DNA of 64,000 nt. It comes from an uncultured Megasphaera sp. GTDB lineage: Bacteria; Bacillota; Negativicutes; Veillonellales; Megasphaeraceae. The stretch spans positions 52,080-116,079 of the forward strand of contig UQHB01000002.1 of the NCBI GenBank assembly GCA_900540735.1, read 5' to 3'. Positions 51,773 through 59,636 of this stretch are shown here, in pieces; the stretch's first letter is position 1, and the number at the start of each line of letters is the position of its first letter. The notes beneath the pieces are model-generated. The model ran no database searches and was not told the DNA's origin. It worked only from the letters and a program-made list of their open reading frames with translations. Both the position numbers and the translations under genes were made by a program.

Positions 51773-53671
51773 TTATGCTTCCTCCTCGCCTAAGACTCGA
51801 TAGTTTTCGACGCGCTTCGTCACGTGCTGACTGTCCATATATTCTAAGACGACGAAGGTCGATTTGCGGCTCGACTGGGTCATGTCCCGAAAGGCTTGCA
51901 CGTCAATACTGCCGTGTTCTTGTAAATACTGCCGTGTCATCGCCACGGCTTGGTCGTAATAAGTTTTGCTCATGCCGTATTGAGGCGACAAAAAGACCAA
52001 GTCTTCGCCATTCATGGCATCGAGTACGGCCGCGCCGTCTTTATATTTCGCGGCTACGTCGTCGAACCGTGTAGCTGTATACTTGTTTTTCGCTAACTCT
52101 TTACGCAACGCTTCGCGCGTCTTTTCTTGAGCTGCCGTAAAGGTAACGTGGAAATGACTGCCTGCAATGAGCCCTTGGGTCACGCGACATGCGCCAGCTG
52201 CTACGAATTGTTCGAGTAAGGCCGTTATCGTTTTATCGGGCAAGGAGTTAGCTAAACGAGAGCGAAATTCACTGAGCGCCATGCCTTGGCGCAACGGATA
52301 TTGCCGATGATAAGTCAAGAGAAGCTGCACGGCTTTACTGCGCCATTCTTTAAACGTATCTTCATGCATATACCCTATTGGTGTCCGGCGCACAACGTGA
52401 TTTTCCTCTAATTGCGCTAGGGCTGCTGTGACTGTGTCTTCTGGTAAATGAGTCTGAGCCGCAATGTCGCTAGCCGTCGCCAAGAGCAGTGTATAATGCC
52501 GTAAGAAATCCCCAACTACGACATCGCTTTGTCCATCTTCTTTGGCGCGCAGACTCTGAAGAATAGCTTCTTTAAAACGGCGATGTTTCTTTGGATTGGC
52601 ATCGAGCACTTCCCCACCAGCAATGGTCTCCATAGGCGAAAAAGTCCGCAAAATAAAGCGGTCATACGCCTTTGTAATGACTTGCTTTTCTTCTAAGCGA
52701 AGCTGCAAAAACCCTTCTTCGCCAGGATTGATTTGTTCTACTCCTAAGGGCACAGCGCGCACCATCACTTCTGTCGTCCCAATGAGGAGACGCAGTCTAT
52801 CCCACAGCCGAATCGGTACAGGCGAATGACGCAGACACTGGACTTTTACATCGATCATCCACGACGGTGCTAAGTCCGCTGTGGCCGCTAAAATATCTCC
52901 ACGCTGTATGTCGTCTGCAGAGATATTAGCTAAATTGAGAGCCGTTCGCTGACTCGGTTCTGCTTTCGTCACATTTTGCTCATGAACTTGAATGTTGCGG
53001 ACGCGCACGGCTTCCTTGGGAGGATATAAGTACAGCGTATCGCCCACATGGACAACACCATCAAGTAATGTCCCTGTGACGACCGTGCCAAAGCCCTTAA
53101 CCGTAAAGATGCGGTCTACGTGGAGCCGCGCCTGTCCATGGTCATCTACTTCGGGAATCGCTTCGGTCATGGCCTGAATTTTTTCAACTAACGCAGCCAT
53201 CCCTGTGCCTGTAAGGGCATCGGCCTCAACGATGTCCGCATCTGCCGCAGCTGTCTGAGCCAGTTGTTCGCGAATATCTTCTCGCACGAGGTCGCGCATT
53301 TCTCCATCAACTGTGTCAATTTTCGTGAGGACAATGAGGAAGTGCGTCACCCCTAAGAGAGTCAAAATATCGAGGTGCTCCCGCGTCTGGGGCATAACGC
53401 CTTCATTAGCATCAATAACGAGGAGAATCATGTTAATACCGGGCAGGCCAGCGACCATATTTTTGATGAATTTTTCATGGCCCGGCACATCAACGATACC
53501 GACACGACGGCCGTTAGGCAAATCTAAATAGGCAAAGCCCAAATTAATCGTCAGGCCTCGCTTCTTTTCTTCAGCTGTTGTATCCGTTTCGATGCCGGTC
53601 AAGGCTTTGACGAGAGTCGTCTTGCCGTGGTCTACGTGACCAGCTGTGCCGATGACAATATGCTGTGCCAT
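51773..53671 (-). CDS. selB: Selenocysteine-specific elongation factor
   Basis: 632 residues. Brings Sec-tRNA to UGA codons marked by a SECIS hairpin. N-terminal GTPase domain (GTAGHVDHGKTTLVKALTG, DVPGHEKFIKNMV, LTKIDTVD), two beta-barrel domains, and four C-terminal winged-helix domains (about residues 380-632) that bind the SECIS RNA. Overlaps the DUF3343 gene by one base. Its presence beside a UGA-containing selD makes the decoding system self-consistent. Confidence 0.97.
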   Translation of the reverse strand: MAQHIVIGTAGHVDHGKTTLVKALTGIETDTTAEEKKRGLTINLGFAYLDLPNGRRVGIVDVPGHEKFIKNMVAGLPGINMILLVIDANEGVMPQTREHLDILTLLGVTHFLIVLTKIDTVDGEMRDLVREDIREQLAQTAAADADIVEADALTGTGMAALVEKIQAMTEAIPEVDDHGQARLHVDRIFTVKGFGTVVTGTLLDGVVHVGDTLYLYPPKEAVRVRNIQVHEQNVTKAEPSQRTALNLANISADDIQRGDILAATADLAPSWMIDVKVQCLRHSPVPIRLWDRLRLLIGTTEVMVRAVPLGVEQINPGEEGFLQLRLEEKQVITKAYDRFILRTFSPMETIAGGEVLDANPKKHRRFKEAILQSLRAKEDGQSDVVVGDFLRHYTLLLATASDIAAQTHLPEDTVTAALAQLEENHVVRRTPIGYMHEDTFKEWRSKAVQLLLTYHRQYPLRQGMALSEFRSRLANSLPDKTITALLEQFVAAGACRVTQGLIAGSHFHVTFTAAQEKTREALRKELAKNKYTATRFDDVAAKYKDGAAVLDAMNGEDLVFLSPQYGMSKTYYDQAVAMTRQYLQEHGSIDVQAFRDMTQSSRKSTFVVLEYMDSQHVTKRVENYRVLGEEEA

Positions 53672-53940
53672 TAGCAGTCCTCCTCTATCCGTTCATAGGT
53701 CACACGCAGTCCCTCTTGGCTAGCATGATACCAGCCTTCTGTAGGCCACTGCGATGCCCGTAATACGTGCTGTATAGCTGCTTCTTGAGCCAGATTATAT
53801 TTCAAGCAAAAACCGCACGTTGCTTTTAAGCTGCTCGGCGTAGCAATAATCCGCACATCTAAGCCCTGGGATTTTGCCGCCTCTTCGGCAGCCATGGCAT
53901 CGCGCGTGTTCCGGACTAAAGCAATACCGTACTGCACCAT
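53671..53940 (-). CDS. DUF3343 protein, putative selenium/sulfur carrier
   Basis: 89 residues. The family (DUF3343) is found beside selenium genes. The likely active cysteines lie in TCGFCLKYN, plus a C-terminal cysteine. The N-terminal segment YGIALVRNTRDAMAAEEAAKSQGL is typical of the family. It lies between selB and yedF with a one-base overlap and a three-base gap. A role in carrying reactive selenium or sulfur is inferred from context; no biochemistry is implied by sequence alone. Confidence 0.85.
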   Translation of the reverse strand: MVQYGIALVRNTRDAMAAEEAAKSQGLDVRIIATPSSLKATCGFCLKYNLAQEAAIQHVLRASQWPTEGWYHASQEGLRVTYERIEEDC

Positions 53941-53943
53941 CGC

Positions 53944-54570
53944 TTACGGACGGACAATGCGGTTCGCTTTCCGCATCATTTCAATAATACTGAACATATT
54001 CGTTACGGTACCAACAGCCACTTTATCGGCTAAGCCATAATAATTGAGGCACGCACCGCACGCATAGATAGCGACGCCTTTTGCTGCCAAGGCCTGTAAA
54101 TCTTCGAGCGAATCTGAGCCTTCGGCTACGAGAGGCACACCGCCGTTATAGAAAATAATTTGCTGGGGCAAGACATCTTGTGCCGTCAAGGTATTGATAA
54201 AGGTCTTGAGCAAAGTACGGCCAAAATCGTCCGTACCGCCTTTCATCGTATCGACTACGCCCATAGACGGCGAATTGATGACGACAATATACGAATCATC
54301 CCGTTGTACTTGTAAGGTATCGACGAAGCCGTCAAAGTCCGTAATGTCTCCTGTAGGCGCATCGCCTTTTTGGATAGTCACGGTGTAATGGGTCGGCGAT
54401 TCTTGTGTCACCTTGTAAGCATAGCCCATTTCATCGGCTAAGCGTTTTAAATTCTGTGTAGCAATTTCGTTATCTACTGTAATTTCAATAGCATCGTGTT
54501 CTTTCAACGCTTTATGTGTTTCAATGACAGGCAACGGGCAAGCCTTGGCTAAGGCATCAATTTTAAACAT
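53944..54570 (-). CDS. yedF: Sulfurtransferase-like selenium metabolism protein YedF
   Basis: 208 residues. An N-terminal TusA-like domain (KIDALAKACPLPVIETHKAL, with the CPxP-type cysteine) is fused to a C-terminal DsrE-like domain (SPSMGVVDTMKGGTDDFGR, YACGACLNYYGL with two cysteines). This two-domain protein co-occurs with SelD in many anaerobes (established from genome context) and is thought to deliver selenium. Part of the selenium operon, between DUF3343 and trxB. Confidence 0.93.
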   Translation of the reverse strand: MFKIDALAKACPLPVIETHKALKEHDAIEITVDNEIATQNLKRLADEMGYAYKVTQESPTHYTVTIQKGDAPTGDITDFDGFVDTLQVQRDDSYIVVINSPSMGVVDTMKGGTDDFGRTLLKTFINTLTAQDVLPQQIIFYNGGVPLVAEGSDSLEDLQALAAKGVAIYACGACLNYYGLADKVAVGTVTNMFSIIEMMRKANRIVRP

Positions 54571-54590
54571 ACTAAGTTCCTCCGTACAAC

Positions 54591-55538
54591 TTATTTTTCT
54601 ATAGATTCCAAGTATTTACCGGCAGAAACAGCGGCAATAGCACCATCCGACGCAGCCGTTACGACTTGGCGCAGCATTTTTTGCCGTACGTCACCAGCCG
54701 CATAGACACCGGGGACGTTCGTTTCCATAGCATCGTTTGTCAGGATATAGCCGTTGTCATCCATCTTGATTTTGTCTTTGAGCAGTGTCGATGCCGGGTT
54801 GAGACCGATGAAGCCAAAGACCCCGAGGAGTCCATCTGCAGGAGACGCCTCTACTTTGTGGATTTCGCCTGTTTTCGTGTCGCGCAATTTTATCCATTGC
54901 AGTACATCTTGTCCGCCTACTTCATCGATGACGGAGTTCCAGAGGATTTCAATTTTCGGATTGGCAAAGGCCTTTTCTTGCAATACTTTTACAGCCCGTA
55001 AGGCATCACGGCGATGAACGATGTAAACTTTTCGCGCAAAATTCGTCAAGAAAATCGCTTCTTGGACAGCACTATCACCACCGCCAACGACATAGACATC
55101 GAGGCCAGAGAAGAAATCACCGTCACAGGTCGCGCAGTACGACACGCCGCGGCCGCGGAATTCGTCTTCCCCTTTGCAGCCAATAGGCCGATGGACAGCA
55201 CCTGTCGCAATAATCAAGGTCTTGCCTTTATATGTCCCTTTGTAGCCGACTACTTCTTTGATGGCTCCGTCGACGTGTACGTCTTTGACCATATCTTGTT
55301 CGCGATGCACGCCGAACCGTTCTACTTGTGCGACCATGCGCGCAACTAATTCCGTTCCTTTTTCACCTTGCGGCATTTGGCCCGGATAATTTTCAATACT
55401 ATCGGTCACGGCAATTTGTCCACCTACAGCACCTTGTTCAATAAGCAGCGTATTGAGACGGCTCCGACCAGCATAAATCCCAGCAGATAACCCAGCCGGG
55501 CCTGCTCCTAAAATGACCACATCATATATCGTTTCCAT
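54591..55538 (-). CDS. trxB: Thioredoxin reductase
   Basis: 315 residues. FAD motif VILGAGPAGLSAGIYAGR, redox pair in SYCATCDGDFFSG, NADPH motif VVGGGDSAVQEA, and the C-terminal GVYAAGDVR. Reduces thioredoxin with NADPH in the cytoplasm. Its place in the selenium operon fits a need for a reductant for selenite or selenium carriers (inference), though it may also serve general thiol metabolism. Confidence 0.96.
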   Translation of the reverse strand: METIYDVVILGAGPAGLSAGIYAGRSRLNTLLIEQGAVGGQIAVTDSIENYPGQMPQGEKGTELVARMVAQVERFGVHREQDMVKDVHVDGAIKEVVGYKGTYKGKTLIIATGAVHRPIGCKGEDEFRGRGVSYCATCDGDFFSGLDVYVVGGGDSAVQEAIFLTNFARKVYIVHRRDALRAVKVLQEKAFANPKIEILWNSVIDEVGGQDVLQWIKLRDTKTGEIHKVEASPADGLLGVFGFIGLNPASTLLKDKIKMDDNGYILTNDAMETNVPGVYAAGDVRQKMLRQVVTAASDGAIAAVSAGKYLESIEK

Positions 55539-55610
55539 GGAAATTCCTCCAGTTTTAGATTATTTGTTCCGTTCTATTATATACTATTTTGCGTGTAGAA
55601 AGATATGTTT

Positions 55611-56756
55611 TTAAGCATTTTTCGCAATTTCTTGTAAGGCCGTAATGGCAGCATAGACCTCTTCTTTCGTCGTAAATTGAGAAAAAGAAAAGCGTACGGC
55701 TCCTTGGTGCGCTGTCCCCAAGGCCTCGTGCATCAATGGCGCACAGTGAAAGGCTGCGCGCGTAGCCATGCCGTAGTCTTCCCAGAGGAGATTGCTCACT
55801 ACAGCCGAATCAGCATCACCTATATTGAGGGCATACACACCGACGCGAGGCCGCGAGAAATCACCGTATAAAGTCACGTTGGGAATGGCTTGCAACGCAG
55901 GCACAAAGACACGCGCCAGTTCCTCTTGATGGGTCTGTGCTGCGTCAACGCCACCAGAAATGAGATGCGTAAGACTAGCATGGAGGCCTATAATGTCGGC
56001 AACGTTTGCCGTCCCGGCTGTAAATACGTCAGGTACAGCTGAGGGCTGTTCGTGCGCAAAGGAATGGACACCGTCACCGCCTGTAATGTACGGCGTTACG
56101 GCCGTATCTTTACGCATGCAAATCCCACCTGTACCGCCTGGCCCATAGAGTGACTTATGGCCTGTAAAACACACTGCCGTAACGATGCCATCAGACAAAT
56201 CGATAGGATACGCCCCAGCTGTCTGGGATACATCGATGATGAGCTGCACTCCATGACGCTGGCAAACGTGCTTAATGTATGGTAAATCGATGACATTACC
56301 CGTCACGTTGGACGCGTGATTGCAGACGACAGCCTTCGTATTAGGACGTAGTTTAGCTTCTAATTCATCATAATGCAAGGCTCCTGTCACATCATCACTG
56401 CTGATGAAGTCGAGGGCAACACCTTCTTTTTCTAGTTGATACAACGGACGCAAGACGGCATTATGCTCCCACGTCGTCGTCAGCACGTGGTCGCCGCTGT
56501 GAAAGAGTCCCTTTAAGACCATATTCAGAGCAGTCGTCGAGTTGTGCGTAAAGGCCACTTCATAATCTTCGCCAGCATGGAAGAACTGCCGTACAGCATC
56601 TTTCGCCTGTAAGACCTGTTCATACGCGCGCAACGAATAGGCGTGAGCTCCGCGCGACGGATTGCCGTAACGGCCGCACGTCAAGGCTTCGTACACAGCA
56701 CGACCGACGTACTCCGGCTTTTGCACCGTCGTCGCAGCGTTATCAAAATAATACAT
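55611..56756 (-). CDS. Cysteine desulfurase-family aminotransferase (selenium-associated class V)
   Basis: 381 residues. YFDNAATTVQKPEYVG at the N-terminus, HNSTTALNMVLKGL, and the PLP lysine in FTGHKSLYGPGGTGG. The C-terminal RAAFHCAPLMHEALGT contains the catalytic-loop cysteine. The pattern is that of the selenium-linked cysteine desulfurase subfamily found beside yedF and selD. It would release selenium from selenocysteine or sulfur from cysteine. Upstream of trxB by 72 bases. Confidence 0.9.
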   Translation of the reverse strand: MYYFDNAATTVQKPEYVGRAVYEALTCGRYGNPSRGAHAYSLRAYEQVLQAKDAVRQFFHAGEDYEVAFTHNSTTALNMVLKGLFHSGDHVLTTTWEHNAVLRPLYQLEKEGVALDFISSDDVTGALHYDELEAKLRPNTKAVVCNHASNVTGNVIDLPYIKHVCQRHGVQLIIDVSQTAGAYPIDLSDGIVTAVCFTGHKSLYGPGGTGGICMRKDTAVTPYITGGDGVHSFAHEQPSAVPDVFTAGTANVADIIGLHASLTHLISGGVDAAQTHQEELARVFVPALQAIPNVTLYGDFSRPRVGVYALNIGDADSAVVSNLLWEDYGMATRAAFHCAPLMHEALGTAHQGAVRFSFSQFTTKEEVYAAITALQEIAKNA

Positions 56757-56781
56757 GACTTTACCTTCTTTTACTTAGCAA

Positions 56782-56811
56782 AAAAGGCAACCCATTACTG
56801 AGCTGCCTTTT
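56782..56811 (-). terminator. Terminator of purB
   Basis: AAAAGGCA pairs with TGCCTTTT around a 14-base loop, followed on the minus strand by U-rich sequence. Confidence 0.7.
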
Positions 56812-56847
56812 CACGCAGAATCTGTAGACCCTGCCTTCTACACCCTA

Positions 56848-58140
56848 TTATAAACCGAAACGAGCAAAAATCGTATCGACGTGGCGGAGCATTTTATTAA
56901 CGTCAAAGCAACCTTCGATTTCTGCATCGGTCATGAATTTTTTAATATCTTCGTCTTTCTTGAGGTTCGTCAAGAAATCTTCCCCTTCGAGCCACCGTTT
57001 CATGGCATTGCGCTGTACCCAACGGTATGCCTGTTCACGAACAGCACCTTTTTCTACGAGCGTATTGAGGAGAATCGGGCTGTAAATGAGGCCGCCTGTA
57101 AGGTTGAGGTCTTTCATCATTTTGTCCGGATAGACAATGAGTTTGTCGATAACGCGCGTAAAGGTCTGGAGCATGTAATCGAGAGCAATCGTGCTGTCCG
57201 GGAGAATGATACGTTCTACAGAAGAGTGGGAAATATCCCGTTCGTGCCAGAGAGCTACGTCTTCAAGAGCAGCCTGAGCATTGCCACGGATAACGCGTGC
57301 TAAGCCACACATGCGTTCACACGTAATCGGATTGCGTTTATGAGGCATAATGGAAGAGCCTTTTTGTTTCGGGCTGAAATATTCTTCTGCTTCCCGTACT
57401 TCTGTGCGCTGTAAGTGGCGAATTTCAGTAGCAAATTTATCGATAGAGCTAGCAATGACAGCAAGAGTCGTTACGAATTCAGCATGGCGGTCACGCTGGA
57501 GGGTCTGCGACGAAATCGGCGAAGCTGCAATGCCGAGATTTTTGCAAACATATTGTTCCACAAAGGGATCAATGTCTGCATACGTACCAACAGCACCGGA
57601 AATTTTACCGACAGCAATCGTTTCTTTTGCCCGTTTCATGCGTTCAATATCACGTTCTACTTCAGCGAGCCAGTTGCAGAGCTTGAGGCCGAATGTCGTA
57701 GCTTCTGCATGAATACCGTGCGTACGGCCAATGCACGGTGTATATTTAAATTCAACGGCACGGCGGCGCAAAACGTCACGGAATGCTTCAAGGTCATCAA
57801 TCAAAATGTCCGAAGCCTGTTTGAGCATGTACCCTAAAGCCGTATCTTTGACGTCTGTCGAGGTCAGGCCAAGGTGTACATATTTACCAGATTCGCCAAT
57901 GTTTTCTGAAAGAGTAGAAACGAAAGCAGCAATATCATGATGTGTTTCTGCTTCGATTTCATGAATGCGTTCTACAGAAAAAGCAGCTTTTTCGCGGATT
58001 TCTTTCGCAGCTTCTTTCGGCACATTGCCAAGTTCAGCCTGCGCTTCACTTGCGAGAATTTCGACTTCTTTCATCGTATCCCATTCATTGTACTCTGTCC
58101 AAATATGACCCATTTCTGGTTTCGTGTAGCGTTCAATCAC
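56848..58140 (-). CDS. purB: Adenylosuccinate lyase
   Basis: 430 residues. Cleaves SAICAR and adenylosuccinate in purine synthesis. Signature SSIMPHKRNPITCE is complete, with the catalytic histidine region GRTHGIHAEATTFG and HLGLTSTDVKDTALG. It lies between selD and the desulfurase gene; 77 bases separate it from selD, so it may be cotranscribed with selD but is ended by its own terminator. Confidence 0.97.
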   Translation of the reverse strand: MIERYTKPEMGHIWTEYNEWDTMKEVEILASEAQAELGNVPKEAAKEIREKAAFSVERIHEIEAETHHDIAAFVSTLSENIGESGKYVHLGLTSTDVKDTALGYMLKQASDILIDDLEAFRDVLRRRAVEFKYTPCIGRTHGIHAEATTFGLKLCNWLAEVERDIERMKRAKETIAVGKISGAVGTYADIDPFVEQYVCKNLGIAASPISSQTLQRDRHAEFVTTLAVIASSIDKFATEIRHLQRTEVREAEEYFSPKQKGSSIMPHKRNPITCERMCGLARVIRGNAQAALEDVALWHERDISHSSVERIILPDSTIALDYMLQTFTRVIDKLIVYPDKMMKDLNLTGGLIYSPILLNTLVEKGAVREQAYRWVQRNAMKRWLEGEDFLTNLKKDEDIKKFMTDAEIEGCFDVNKMLRHVDTIFARFGL

Positions 58141-58217
58141 GTTGAATCTCTCCTTTTATGTGTGAGTATGGTCAATAAAAAAAACTCGTCCTTTTTATTA
58201 TACAATAAAACTTCCGT

Positions 58218-59258
58218 TTATTCTACAACTAATGATACCTTTTCTTGCATTGTTACGTAGCCAATAATGGCAGCACAAGACGTATTGTCACCCAAGGCTT
58301 GCTGCAGCTCCAAAGCATCCCTTTCGGCAACAGAAATGAGTAGTCCCCCTGAGGTCTGCGGATCGTAGAGAATATCCTTCACCCCTTGCGGTACAGCCTG
58401 TGCAAATTGCACTTCTTTGTCAATATACTGGGCGTTGCGGTAGAGACCAGCAGGGAGAAAGCCCATAGCAGCAAACTTCATAGCTTCTGCATAGTACGGA
58501 ATATCCGACGCGTTGAGGTGAATCGTGACACCACTGCCTTTAGCCATTTCGTACGTATGGCCCAGGAGGCCAAATCCCGTCACGTCGGTGCAACTATGGA
58601 CAGCGTAGTGTACCATCACGTCACGAGCAGCTTTGTTGAGTGTTGCCATCTGCGTATAGACGCGCTGGAGTACGTCATTTGCAACTAAATCGCCTTGCGC
58701 AGCAGACATTACGATGCCAACGCCAAGAGGTTTTGTCAACACTAAGACATCGCCTGCCTTGGCTGATGAATTGCGTAAGAGTTGCTGCGGATGAACAAAA
58801 CCCGTCACAGATAGGCCATACTTTGGTTCTTTGTCTTCAATCGTGTGTCCGCCTGTAATGATGACATCGGCTTCATAGGCCTTGGCATAGCCTCCTTCGA
58901 GGATGGCGCGAATGGCATCCTTCCCTAAGGCTGAATTGATGGTCATAATGTTCATAGCCAGCTTCGGCGTGCCGCCCATAGCGTAGACATCACTGAGGGC
59001 ATTAGCCGCTGCAATTTGCCCGAAAAGATACGGGTCGTCCACAATAGGAGGGAAGAAATCTACGGTCTGCACGATAGCTGTATCATCATTGATGACGTAG
59101 ACAGATGCATCGTCGCTCTTGTCGTAGCCTACGAGCAAGCGCGGGTCTTGCCTCGTCGGAATCCCGGCAAGTAATTGAGCCAGTTCCCCTGGCCCGATTT
59201 TCGCACCTCACCCAGAGCATGAGGCCATTTTCGTTAGGCGCAGTTTTTTGTCATCCAT
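58218..59258 (-). CDS. selD: Selenide, water dikinase; selenoprotein with in-frame UGA (Sec17)
   Basis: 346 residues from the ATG at 59258, with AGGAGGTG just upstream. SelD makes selenophosphate from selenide and ATP. Codon 17 is UGA (59208-59210) in the sequence SCSG-Sec-GAKIGPGEL, exactly where the catalytic Cys17 lies in E. coli SelD, three residues before the essential Lys20. The downstream frame is intact (VINDDTAIVQTVDFFPPIVDDPY, GGHTIEDKEPKYG, DPQTSGGLL). A caller that stops at UGA would begin at 59138 and lose the first 40 residues, including the active site. A SECIS-like hairpin follows the UGA. SelA, SelB and YedF lie nearby, so the cell can decode it. Confidence 0.93.
59177..59210 (-). 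promoter_or_regulatory. UGA codon and bacterial SECIS hairpin in selD
   Basis: Twelve bases after the UGA, GGGCCAG (59189-59195) pairs with CTGGCTC (59177-59183), one G-U, around loop GGGAA (59184-59188). The loop starts 19 bases after the UGA and opens with G, in line with known bacterial SECIS geometry. Confidence 0.8.
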
Positions 59259-59360
59259 AGATTCTTCACCTCCTGTTTGTAGTATGTATATATTATATCA
59301 TGAAAAAAGCGTCCATCCGAGGATGAACGTGATATTACAACCTTGCCAAAATATAATAAG

Positions 59361-59398
59361 AAACGAGCCTTGCCAGCGCCGACTGGTAAGGCTCGTTT
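59361..59398 (-). terminator. Terminator between the outer-membrane receptor gene and selD
   Basis: AAACGAGCCTTGCCAG pairs with CTGGTAAGGCTCGTTT around six bases. It would end the receptor transcript about 240 bases past its stop; it is nearly symmetric and may work in both directions. Confidence 0.85.
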
Positions 59399-59490
59399 TG
59401 TATATCTACGTTGTGGAGCTACCAAAACAGAAGGGAGTAAACGTTTGGCAACCTCGCAGCGTTGATAACCTTATGAAGTTGTAGAGCTAA

Positions 59491-59539
59491 CATATGCTTG
59501 GACGATCCGCAGCATCCTCGTGGTGTTCCGCCGGGAAGC
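59491..59539 (+). repeat. 49-bp intergenic repeat, copy 2
   Basis: Begins CATATGCTTGGACGA and ends CGCCGGGAAGC. It differs from copy 1 (50230-50278) at five positions and lies in the same orientation. Confidence 0.75.
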
Positions 59540-59551
59540 AAGAACCAACAC

Positions 59552-59603
59552 ATGCTTGGACGATAGGCGGCATGCATCATTAGGCATGAAGCAGGCCAAG
59601 CAT
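59552..59603. repeat. Inverted repeat related to the 49-bp repeat
   Basis: ATGCTTGG (59552-59559) and CCAAGCAT (59596-59603), with inner GCATG elements. The left arm repeats the first bases of the 49-bp element, suggesting a family of palindromic intergenic units. Confidence 0.5.
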
Positions 59604-59636
59604 CCGGAACCAGCTTTCTCTCACGCGGCGTGCAAC

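Larger units (their letters stand above)
59259..59636. other. Intergenic region upstream of selD
   Basis: 378 bases without a supported gene. It holds the selD leader, a strong terminator hairpin (59361-59398), one copy of a 49-bp repeat (59491-59539), and a further inverted repeat (59552-59603). I looked for tRNA(Sec) here and found none. Confidence 0.6.

Noticed and set aside
58141..58217. Purine riboswitch or other RNA upstream of purB
   Set aside because: The spacer is only 77 bases and shows no purine-aptamer core.
59138..59138. An in-frame start codon giving a shorter SelD
   Set aside because: It would remove the catalytic region. The ATG at 59258 has a strong ribosome-binding site and the UGA lies exactly at the catalytic codon with a SECIS-like hairpin.
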